From: Alviniconcha marisindica
Taxonomy: Eukaryota > Mollusca > Gastropoda > Provannidae
Assembly (NCBI GenBank): GCA_018857735.1
Contig: JABMCL010000354.1
Location: forward strand, 135,001 to 199,000
Direction of reading: 5' to 3'
Length of the DNA: 64,000 nt
Below are positions 14,247-26,811 of the stretch, piece by piece. Positions within the stretch are counted from its first letter, which is position 1. Each line of letters starts with the position of its first letter. The position numbers and the translations under genes were made by a program. The notes under the pieces are model-generated. The model searched no databases. It was given only the letters and a program-made list of their open reading frames with translations, and was not told the DNA's origin.

Positions 14247-17200
14247 CAAATGCATGCATTACTGGTGATGGGTTGATACAATGAGAAGAAAGAAAACAAC
14301 AGATTGGTCTGCAGAAGAGAGGAGATGGGATTTCAGCTTTGACTTAAAAATGTTGCAATTGGAATTAAAAAGAAATCTGTATGGGCATTAATCATCTCAA
14401 ACACTGACAGCTGTACCTTTGTTTGGACACACAGAAATACTGCACACATGGGTAGGAATGGGTAGCACTGCTCTTGCAGCTGTTGTAACCTTACTCAGGC
14501 TTGGTGACCCCAATTTCCTGCAAGGGATAGATGAAGTATTAAAAGAAAACAAAAATTGTCTGAAAGATGACTGTGATGATAAGAATTAAATGATTCATAC
14601 ATGAGGAAGGTGGAAATATTTTGTCTGCTTTAAAAAGTTTGTTTTAACTTGCATTGGGTATTTTTCAAAGGCAAGTTGATGGACTTCAAATGTCTTTCCC
14701 ACAGACTATGTCCTTAATGAGCCAGACAAGGCAGACCCGTGTTTCAACATGACACATGACCCAGCGCAGCAGCAGTGTTTTCCACACCTCGTGCTCTTCC
14801 TCCAACCAGACCCAGTCAATGCATATGAGGCTTGTGGGTGAGTTCTTTTTTGTCTTGATCTGTATCTGTTTACCCAATAAACCTGTATGTGTCCATGGAT
14901 TAGCAAGAGACAGGAAGGATTCTTTGCTGAATCTGCCTTTCTTTTTACTCAGTAAACACATATGTGTATCCATAGTCAGCAAGTGACTGGGTGAGTTTTT
15001 TGCTGAAACTGTCTTACCCTTTACACAGTAACACCGTTAGTATCGAACCAGTCAGCAAGAGACTTGATGAGTTACATATGAAAAATATAGTCTGAGATAC
15101 ATCAGTGGCTGTTACATGCAGTCTTTTCAGAAAATCTATAACATGTGATTTGTGTTATGATGTGCAGCTTAGAGTCAATTTTACAAGCAACAATTACATG
15201 ACTGTGTGCAGTGCTGTCACTAGTGCTGTGGACTGTCTCGTCGGCGTCACCCAGTGTACCCGTGAACACACCCGTGATGCTATCACAGCCTATCTGTCAC
15301 TGCTCTACTCCTACAAATACATCATTAACAGACCTCTGGACCCTGAGGCCAACTACCATAACATCCGCCACGCTTTCCAGTGCAATGACAGTAAGTTTAA
15401 AGGAGTGTGTGAGAGGCTGGGGCCTTGGTCACTTGTTTGGTAGCTAGGCTTGTTTTATGGAGTTGGGGGAAGGGGGGAGGGGGTGGTCAGGTGACTGGCT
15501 GAATTTAGCAAATAGCACAGTTGGTGTTTATCAGAGCTGCTTGCTCGCATGGTCCAATGTAGCTGTAACCAGTTCTTGTAATTACCTGTGTTGGGATGAG
15601 CTTGTTTGAAACATGATGGCTTGTTCTTAACACTTGTTCTTAACACATACTGGACGTGATGACTTTGCCTTCTGTGGCATTCACTACAGGAGCAAAGAAG
15701 ATGAACGACAATGTAAACCATTTGGCTGTGTCAGTAACTATCGTGGTCAGCGTCACTGGAAAAATATTGCCTGTAAACCACCGTACCAGAAGTGCGGGGC
15801 ATAGTTAGTTTGAAGCAGAGTTTTTATCCATTGACAATGGGTTTGTATTAAATTTACCAACTAAACTAATCACACACCCAACCCTAGTAACATTAGTTGA
15901 TATCAGTGGATGGGTCTTTCTGTACCTATGTAAAATCTCTCTTTGTGTGTGTGCAGTGGAGTGTCCGAGTTGGGAAGATGTGGCGGAAGTGATGTCAGAG
16001 ACCTGCACATTATCCCTGATGGCCCTGTCGTCAGCAACCACCCCTGATGAGGCATGCATGTGAGTGACCACGAACAACTAGACCAGTGATTTATCGGCAG
16101 ACCATAGAGCTGTTAACCAACAGTTATTTTGACCCTCTACGTTCGTGCTGTTAAAAGCATGACATGCTGACATGTGTGAAAATCAGTTTCACCCTCACGC
16201 TGAAATAGCTATGCGGCAGTCACAGCTGTTTTGTTCTGACTGATGATAATCATGTTAAAAGACTTTCATTAAATTCTTTCATGATCCATAAGTTCCTAAG
16301 TTTATAGTCAACTTCAGCCAAGCAGAATTAGATCTTAAATTTTATGGTTTGCTTGCATTGTAGAAGTTTGTTTTGACTGTGTTTAGTTTTTTTGCTTTAT
16401 AATGGGTTGTGGTCCAGTTTGGAGAAATAGCACATATACAGGAGTACCTTATTATTATTGGAACAAGAGTAAACATGGGAACAGGATATTGTCATGCACA
16501 CATACATGCATGCACATACACGTGCACACACATGCAAACACCAGAGGTATAAGAACTGCTGACACAAGGTCTGTTCCATCTCTCAGCCACTACACCAGCA
16601 CAATCCAGTGTGGGGTCTACATCCTGCGCACCAAGAACCGGAAGTGCAGTGTGACTGAGCTGGAGGCAATGGTCCGGAAGAACATGACCCTCTTCAACAG
16701 CCAGGCTAGCGGTGTGGATGTGCAGTCGTACTGCTCAGGTAGGAGTCCGTGAGGGTGTCAACAAGGAACAGTCTCTGTATGCTCCTTCTTCTGTATAAGG
16801 TCCAACTTCAATACTTTTAGTGCATGCTGGGTTCCTTTTGTGCTCCCAGAATCCACTGCACTCTGATGTGGACTGTATGATATTTGATGTGTGTATGTGA
16901 TCTCTTTGCATGTGTATGCACACTGGGGGACCTCGGCTTATAAGTCTCACACAAAAGACTTGCATAGAGTCATCATAGGATTTGATTCTAGAGATATCTT
17001 GGGGTGGGTGAAAAGCCTAGCATGTAATGGTCACCCATCCATGTGAAGACCACGCTCGATCATGCTTAACTTTTGGCTTTAAGGAGGCTGCTCTCGCTCT
17101 GTGCCTCCAACTCTCCTTATTGCACAACACTGCACAGTGCAAGCTTAGCACACTCATTAAGTCAGAGCCATGTTTTCTTACAGTGCAGATCCACAGCATA

Positions 17201-17763
17201 TTTGCTACTGACATGAGACTGGGCAAAGTGTTTTTGTAGATACATATATTTGTCCACTCCCCCCAACCCCTTGCACAGGTTTGCACTAGTGTCTGTCCAT
17301 ACTAGCTGTTGTTGCTTTGACTGCTGTTGATGATGGTGAAACTGATGACAAGGATCATACTTTTAACAGTGTTGTGGATAGGTTTTTGTTTTGTTTTTAT
17401 CCTAATAATGGGGCAAAAATAATGTTGATGGAGGCAGTGTTGATGAATGCGATGATGATGGAGACATTGATAATGGCAGTGCTGACATTGACAAAAAATG
17501 GCAGTGATGAATAGAGATGGTGAAAATATTCCACAGATGCAAGCCTGGAGTTTTCGGTGGACCTGGACAAGGCCTCACTGTGTGAGGTTCCTGAGGCCCT
17601 GATGTACATTTTACGCTACTTGCCCATGGACAACAGCAATGGGATCAACAGTGAAGGCAGGGATGGCGGTAAGTCTGGTGCTGTCTAATGTGAGTCTCTT
17701 TGGTTGTCAGTCTCTATCTCTGTTTCTGTTTTCTTCTGTGTGTCTCAGTTTGCATGTCCATCT

Positions 17764-17856
<93 letters not shown>

Positions 17857-20800
17857 ATTATTATTAATTGTTGTTTTTATTTTACTGATGCTGTATTTGT
17901 CTATAGACTTCTGTAATATTATTTAACTGTGAATGCCTTGGTTATTAGTAGTACTGTAGCAACGGCAGATATGTGAGTCGGCCTTTGTGCTAATATCTTC
18001 ACCATTGAGAAATAAAGTTCAATCAATCTCTCTCTCTCTCCCTCTCTCTCACTCTCACTCACTAAACCACCTTGATACATGTGTGTTTTCATTCTCCAGA
18101 CTCCTTGAGACAAAATGTATTGTATTTTTCCACCTTGTGTGTTCTTGTCAAGTTTTACGTTTGTATTTCACACAAAAATCAATTTTTAATATATGTATTT
18201 TCATGCGTTATTGTACTCTCTTTCACTTTCCTTGTGGTCATCATTTTAATGCGTTATGTATACTATATATGAGTGTATCCGTTTAACTTCCAATCTTGTT
18301 AGATGTTTTGTTTTTTGTTTTTACAGTATACATAGAGAGATATTCACTCTTCTGTTGCTTTCCTTTATTCGTTTGAAATGATTTTGTAATTCTCTCTCTC
18401 TCCTCTCTCTCTCTCTCTGCCCCTCTGAAAATTCACATTTGTGTTTGTCTTACTTTGCTGATTTCATATGTTGCAAAGATTTAAACAGTAATAGTTTTTT
18501 GTTTTGTTCTTAAAATGTATTTTAGTTTGCTGCAATTATTTATATTCTTGTTTGATGTATTGAGTGTTGCTGTGTTTGACATCATCAGGGACAGATTTGT
18601 AAAAAAGCTGACTTGTGCTTAAATATTTTTCTTTGTGTAATAATTATTGTCTTATCTATCTCTCTCCTGAAAATTCAGATTTGCATTTGTCTTACTTTGC
18701 TGAGTTTGTATGTTGCAAAGTTTTATGAATAAATGAAAATTTATATATAGTGCATAAAAAACTTCCACTCAAAAGCCTTGCTTGTTCACAGTGCCAAATA
18801 CACACAGTGCAAACATTTAAGCTCTCACAAGCTAAAAAACTACCAAAGGACACTCATACCACAAAATACATACAGTTACAAATAATGATAACAGAAAAAA
18901 AAGTCACACACACACACAGTAATAGTTTTTTGTTTTGTTCTTACGGTGTATTTTAATTTGCCACAATTATTTGTATTTTATTTGACATGTTGTGTGTTGC
19001 TGTGTTTGTCATCAGGGACAAATTTGTAAAAAAAAAACAGACTTGTGCTTTACTCTTTATCCTTGTGTAATAAAGTATTATCTTATCTCTCTCTCACTCT
19101 CTCTCTCTCTAAACTATCTTTACATGTAATGTCACTGAATAAACTTCTGCTTATTCAGACAGATGAAAAGGTTATATTGCACTGCATTGTGTTGTGTTTT
19201 CAGCATCAGCTACTGTTGACACCATGTTCTCAACGACTTCACCACGCCCAATGTATTCCACACCGCCCAACGGCCGCTCGGAGGGAAACAGCTTTGACCG
19301 TCTTCATGTCCCTCCTAATCCTTGCACGTAAGTTTTGTTGGCAGCATAGTTCAGAGTGGTGCTGACTGTTCTTGTTTTGTAGCTGTAACTAGAAGATTGG
19401 CAAAGTACAAGTCTCTCCATGTGAGGTGTAAAATGACAGCTTTAAAAAAAAAAATGTAGTCCTTGGTTGATTGTTATAGACTCTGCAGTGCAATGGAATG
19501 AAAGTGGAGTAATTTCCACTTGTACAAACATTCTTCCATGAAAGATGCAGCTTGTGTATAAGTAAATCATTGCTGAGAAATCTTCTGCACAACAAAACTG
19601 CTAGTTTCTAATGACTTGCAGCTAGCTCATCATGTATACTTAACTTTTCTAAAGTCGTCATAGGGTCCTGTACTACAATTATTGTGACACTGAACCTCTA
19701 AATCTCTCCTGAGTACATAAAGTACCATACATGTAACTTGATTAGGCAAAGAAATCTGAGTGTAACGTGTCTTGTAACATATGGAAGTGCTTGGCAATAG
19801 CAAGAAGTTTGGCCAGAATAAAAACCACATCATGATGAAGAGAGATTGGTGAAATCCAAATCTGGGTCAGAAGGTAATGCTTGTTCCTTCATGAAATTCT
19901 TCAGTACCAGCCTTTGGCCCACTACCCAACAGCAGATGTAACATTACGAGAAGTAAACTGCTAACTGGAGTTCTCTGGTTTCTAGCACAGCCTTACAAAG
20001 AACACCAACCTTTGTCCCACTACCCAACAGCAGATGTAAGTTCTCTGGTTGTTTCCAGCACGGCCTTGCAAGGAACAGCCCATGTGACATCTGTGCTGAG
20101 GTCTTTGGGACTGCAGTGCAGCTTCCAGAATGTGTCCATCGCCCTGTCTCGTCAGAACTTCTCCACAATACCAGAACTGAGTCAGGAAGTGAACAGGTGT
20201 AGAGGTGTGTGCACAGACAGTGTCATTTGCGTGTGTGTGTGAAAGAGAGAGAGAGGTGGGATGGGGGATGTTAGTATTCAATTTGTGTATATTGTGTGTT
20301 TTTGATGTTACATGTGTTGCTTATTTGTGAAACGTGCACACCCAAGAAAGGGTACTCTAAGACCCGATTGTTATCATTATTATTTGTTATGAATTTAAGT
20401 CTTACTGTCACAATGGCTGGAGACTGGCTGACAGTACATCGCAACAATATTTCCTTTTGTCAAGGGATGGAGAAGAATTATTGCTGTAAGTACTGTACTT
20501 TTTCTGCAGATTTTTCAGAGAGGCTGACCGGAGATAGGTGTTTCAACCTAACTGAGGGGTCTGATCAGCAGCAGTGTCTCCCAGACCTAGGACCAATCTG
20601 GAGTAGTGCCAGCATCTCAGTCTATGAAGCATGCAGGTTAGTCATGTATGTTGTTGTTAGTCTTGTTGGTCCATATGCTTAGGATCGGCCAAGTGATGGC
20701 CTAGCTCCACTAGGCTAAAGTGGGTCTGGACACAAACTACTGATGGACATCAGCACTGGATTGTTTTCCCCATCCTCGTGCATGTGATTAACTTGCTTGG

Positions 20801-23800
20801 AGGTCTGGTGGTGGTGACGGTGGTTCTTCTTTTTCTGAGGTTACATCCTGAGGGGACCCTGTGTGGTTGATGGACATTAAAATCCAAGAACTAAGTCCTT
20901 CTTTCTGTCCTTCTCCTCATTCTTCCTCTTCTTTGCAACTGATCATGTGTATTTTTTTTTCTTTCTTTTTTGTTTCTTCCTTTAAACTTTTTTGTTCAGT
21001 TTATGTTACTAAATCACATGCACCACAAACCACAGTTAATAACTCATAAACAGCTGTACCATATGGATGTAATGTTCTTGAACACAGGTGTTTTTGCTGT
21101 TGTCTTTTTTTCATTCATCTTGGTCTGTAATCTCACAGGTCAGTGAACAGCGCTGCTGCCTGCCTGAGTCGCTTCAGTGGCTGCAGAGAGGAAGAGAGCC
21201 GGCAGTCCTTCATGGACTATCTGTCCTTTGTCTTCACTTACTACAAGCTGGGCAATGAATTGATTGCGTACGGTGCCAACATCCACAACATCTACAATGC
21301 CTTGATCTGTGATGCCGCAGGCAGTGGTGAGGTTTTACTTTAGCGGTTCTTCTTCATTGTTGTAGTGTTCTCTAGTATTTTATTTTTGCTGCTACTGTAG
21401 CCTGCTGTTGTTTCCATGCACAGTTTTGGGAATTGGATTGGATTGTGGGTGGATGTTGTTGTTAACATAAATGCTTGTTGGCCGATTGTGGCCATACATG
21501 TAGCCTGTTCATCATGTGTAAAGTTTTGTGTAAGTATAAAGTTTGGCAAAGTGTTCTTATACCCATTTTAAATTAATTAGGGTGACAGAATTGTATTACC
21601 ATTATACTTATAAATATATGTTAGAACTTTCTTCTATGTAATGCAAAACAAAACATCTGCTTTGAAAAACAACTGAAAATATTACAAAATGTAATGTGTC
21701 CTGGCCATTTGGTTGCATAGCTGGTCCATTTTCAGAGGTTTTTAATTGTTACTTTATCAGTTTTGTCTTGTGAGCCCTGTGGGCCTACACAAGTGAGTCA
21801 TGGGCCTACACAAGTGAGTCCTGTGGGCCTACACAAGTGAGTCCAAGGCCCGTGCAAGATACCAGGTTTGGTTACACTTACATTGATACCAGGACTTGGT
21901 TTGGTTACATGCTTACTCTGAAACCGGGACTTGTTCCCCTGCAACTGGATGCTGAGCTGCAGGCTTTTTACCACACTCAGGGCAGGCAGCCTGGATATTC
22001 TGCAAGTTCTGCATTTATTTAAAGAAAGACAGAAAGAAAACAAAAACAAAAACTGTACAAAGCTTAAAAACTAAATGGCTTGTGTTTGTGTGTGCAGACG
22101 CAACACCCGCACCACCAGTCCTGCAGGATTGCAGGGACTGGCGCAATGTCTGGAGCAGAGTGTCTGGTCCTTGCATGACTTCCCTTGACTCTGCCAGATA
22201 CTCTAGCCATGATCAGTGCAGGTAATGTGTACCAATATATAGTTCACTGATGTGTAGCTGTGGATGTTGTTATACTTACTATCAGGGCCAGGGCATATGT
22301 TTGCCATTGCCTGCAATGATGTTTGACATGGTTAGGAGTTTTGACTTTATTTGGTGTTTCAGGCTTACATGTAACAGATCATGTTTAAAGCTTAGCAATG
22401 CTGTGATGACAGTAATGAAAATGACTGCTGTGTTGTTAGTGATTATGGTTACTGTGTTGATGTTGATAAAAATCATGACAGTGTATTTTGTCATTAAGTT
22501 CTGATCCAGTTGAGTTCAAGCTTTGTCATAGCCATGCATGGACAGGATGCACAAAATGCTTTTTGTGGTGATTTGTGTGGACTGTTCATTTTTGTACATC
22601 CTTTGTTAATCAGAACTCTAAAACTTGGATGATGAGCTTGAGTGACCTTGATACTTTTATTTAGATTTTGATGACTGGAAGTAATTTTAAAGGTAACTGG
22701 AGACTTTGAGAGTGAAACAAGTGAGATTTACCACTTTTGTTCAGTCCACCCTGCCTTTTTTTCATTAACCAAGAAGAAAAAGCAGATGAAGGTTACTTTT
22801 GGCTGTGTTTACAATTCTTAAGTTAAACAGCATTGTTGAATGTTGTGATATTATGGCAAATGTATCATTGTTGTTGTGCAGCCACTACTCAGCGTTTCTG
22901 AAGTGTGCGGCCTTTGTGATGAGAGTTCAAAACTACCGTTGCTCGGAGGACACCATCCAGCAGATGGCGCTCAACAACTACTGGCACTTCACCAGCAGGT
23001 CATCCTCTTCTGATTGGTCAAGCCATCCTCCCATGTCTCAGTTGCACTTCCCATCCTCCAGTGACTACTCTGGCACCATGTCAGATCGTGATGCTGCTAC
23101 AATGGACCCATCCAGTTCATCACTGTACAGTAGTACTGACCACAGAGGAACCCCATCTGACCAGTACAGCAGTTCTGACCGCCACGGCACTACTCCAGAA
23201 CTCTACAGTTCCTTCTCAGACCATGACAGTGCCTCATCATACTATGGCGATTCAAGTGCTCCTTCTTACAGTGACCACAGCTCTGCATCTGATTATGGTC
23301 GCGGTTCATACGAAGCATCTCTGCCATACATCTGCATGGGTGAGTTGTGCAACTTTTTGTTTTTTCATTGATGTAAATGAAATCAGTGCATTTATGCCAC
23401 ATAGGTTGCTTTCGGAGCATGTTATCTAGCAGTGTTTAAGACAGTTTTTGCTTTCCACAAAGGAAACGTTTTTTTGTTTTGTTTTCCCTTTTCGTTAGTC
23501 CATACCTTGTCATTGCACACTTCTAGTTCTCCAGCCTCCCTATACCTACTGAGCATCATTCAGTGGACACAGGCTGTGTAAATAAACATTATTATTGTCA
23601 TTATTATCATAGCATATCATCATGATTGTAGTGTCTCATTCTTGACAACATTATTTAAAAAGGATACTGTACCAATTTAATTTTCTGTTGTGACATAATT
23701 GTTTTATATTCAACGCCATATTTTAGTCTTTTGGATATATATTGGTCCTAGAATACAACTGTGTTGTGTGAGGCAAATGTACATCCATGATCATTTTGAT

Positions 23801-26775
23801 TTAGTGGGACATTTTTTAGTGCAAGAAATATATATATATATATATATGCATCAGTTGTATGCCAATTAAAGGCTACCTTAAAATTGAAGATGCTGCACAA
23901 TGAAATGCAAAAAAAAAGAGGAAATGTCTTATCTTCCAGGCTACAGAGTCCCATCTAAGGTGGATGTGGAGAAGACAGAGCCCTGCGCAAACCCTGACAT
24001 CTATGAGCACATCTTGAAGTATCACTGTGGTGATGACATGTACATCCCTGACGATGTCCACAGCTCCAGTGGATCCTGGTATTCAGATCCAAGTGGAACA
24101 CACTCTGATGGGACCTGGTACACTGGCCCCAGTGGAACACACTCAGACGGTTCATGGTACACTGGCCCCAGTGGAACACACTCTGATGGAACTTGGTACA
24201 CAGGCCCCAGTGGAACGCACACTTCTGACGGATCATGGTACACAGGTCCCAGTGGAACACACTCCTCTGATGGATCCTGGTACACAGGTCCCAGTGGAAC
24301 ACACTCCTCTGATGGAACCTGGTACACAGGCCCCAGTGGAACACACTCCTCTGATGGATCATGGTACACAGGCCCCAGTGGAACACACTCTTCTGGTGGA
24401 ACCTGGTACACAGGCCCCAGTGGAACAAGCACCTCTGATGGATCATGGTACACGGGTCCCAGTGGAACACACTCCTCTGATGGAACCTGGTATACAGGCC
24501 CCAGTGGAACACACTCTTCAGATGGATCATGGAACACAGGCCCCAGTGGAACACACTCTTCAGATGGAACATGGAACACAGGCCCCAGTGGAACACACTC
24601 TTCAGATGGAACATGGTATACAGGCCCCAGTGGAACACACTCCTCTGATGGATCATGGAACACAGGCCCCAGTGGAACACACTCTTCAGATGGAACATGG
24701 TACACAGGCCCCAGTGGAACACACTCCTCTGATGGATCATGGTACACAGGCCCCAGTGGAACACACTCTTCAGATGGAACATGGTACACAGGCCCCAGTG
24801 GAACACACTCCTCTGATGGATCATGGAACACAGGCCCCAGTGGAACACACTCTTCAGATGGAACATGGAACACAGGCCCCAGTGGAACACACTCTTCAGA
24901 TGGAACATGGTATACAGGCCCCAGTGGAACACACTCCTCTGATGGATCATGGAACACAGGCCCCAGTGGAACACACTCTTCAGATGGAACATGGTACACA
25001 GGCCCCACTGGAACACACTCCTCTGATGGTTCATGGTACACAGACCCCAGTGGAACACACTCTTCAGATGGAACATGGTACACAGGCCCCAGTGGAACAC
25101 ACTCCTCTGATGGATCATGGTACACAGGCCCCAGTGGAACTCACTCCTCTGACGGATCATGGTACACAGGCCCCAGTGGAACACACAACCCTGGTTCCAG
25201 TGGAACACACTCCTCCAGCGGATCCTGGCACTCAGCATCATCTGCAGGCAGTGGAGGATGGCACCCTACACCCTCTCAGCCGGGATACAATGACCGTCAC
25301 AGTTCACATCCCACGCCATCTCCTTCCCCATCCTGGACCACAGCCCCCCCACGCCGTGGATCAGACACATCTCGCAACCCGTGCTCGTGAGTTGATTTCA
25401 GTTCATGCCTCTGTTTTGTGCAGTATCTGCCTTCTGAGACTTTCTGTGTGTCAGCCCACAGCATTGGAAAGTATCTACTACCTCCTCCCATCCCAGTGTA
25501 TATTTTTTGTGATACAAGCAAGTTCTTGTTGTTAGAAGCCATTTCTTCAGTAGTTTGTAGTGTGTGTTTATACCTGTGTTGGTTTCAGTGCCCTTGTGTC
25601 TGCATGTTACTGTGTTAGACTTAACTGTATATCAGAAGAGCTAGACTAAAGGTGGACTCTCTTTCGAAATGTTTCATGTTTTTTTTCCCAGCATGTCTGT
25701 GGGTGAATGTCAGTTCATTGAGTAATATCTGGTAAAACTTGCACTGCACATCACTGGTGCTTTTTGTTCATTTTAGAGTTGTTTCGGGAAAATGTGATGA
25801 CCAGTTGTTTCGGGAAAATGGTGCGCTAGTTTTGGTGCATTTAGAGGCAAATTGTATTGCTGCAGTTTTACTGCTGAGCGTCTATGATTTATGGCTTTAA
25901 CACTGAATCCATTGTACAAGTATGCAAGCAGATTTGCGTTGCCACAATTGTACTGAGAACTTAAGAAACACACCAACTGATTCAGGGCCTTAGCACGTCG
26001 AGTGCAGTGCATTCAGAGGCGTCTGAAAGACCTTATGGGTGTGAAATGTCCAGTGATGACCATCTATCAGACGGTCCACGACTACAAGGTCTCTCTACCT
26101 GCACAGGAACTGCAGTCTTGTAGCGGTAAGTCATTGGATGTCATGACTGTATTCTGTAGCATTAACATTCTGAGGCTGATGTCCTGTCCTTTCTTAGTCA
26201 TCACCTATTCTTTAGAGCACTACTCTCCTTGAAGAGAGGAGATTGGTCCTTAACAGCCAGTCAGTCATGACAGTTATATGAGGGCAACTCTTTCCCCTTG
26301 AAACAGCAATGGCAGGATAGCTACTATATGCTGAACTGATTGATTTTGTCTGTCTTGTCTGACTGTCCCTGTTCAATGACATCTCCAAATATTGTGACCA
26401 GTCTCAAGGGGTTAAACCTTTATTCAGGCTTGTTACAAGTACAAGCAATAGGAAATGCCCAGTTAGAATGTGATTGGTAGTGTTAGGACACTAGGAAAAC
26501 ATGAAATACAAATATGATGAGAATATAAATGGCTGTGGTTGGTAAGACTAAGAGGCAACACTGTTGATTGATAATGGAGTTTTAATTTGAGTTTTCTAAT
26601 TTTGAGTCAGGCATGTGATAAAAAGGCAAGATTTGTTATGGTTGGCACACCTTGTCTATTGTGTATGTTAACTTTTTGATTGACTACACCGCATACACAT
26701 TTGTCTTTGCAACCTTTCAGTCTGTCACTTACTACTTGTAGCTGTACTAGTTGTAGCATGTGTCACGTGTGTGTG

Positions 26776-26811
<36 letters not shown>

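Noticed and set aside
13899..14299. Cys/Val-rich minus-strand frames
   Set aside because: Translation of the (CA)n microsatellite.
17639..17926. Ser/Leu frames through CT tracts (also 26,943-27,156, 50,121-50,471 and 51,776-52,166, and Arg/Glu frames opposite)
   Set aside because: Compositional artefacts of (CT)n.
19986..20035. Possible extra exon [16 protein letters not shown]
   Set aside because: Good splice sites but its length breaks the frame into the next exon; treated as a decoy from acceptor duplication.
23955..25241. Long open frames on the minus strand (23,955-25,241 and 24,022-25,125) and an alternative plus frame (24,027-25,535)
   Set aside because: They exist because the 42-bp unit lacks stops in several frames; they have no splice or domain support and follow the VNTR exactly.
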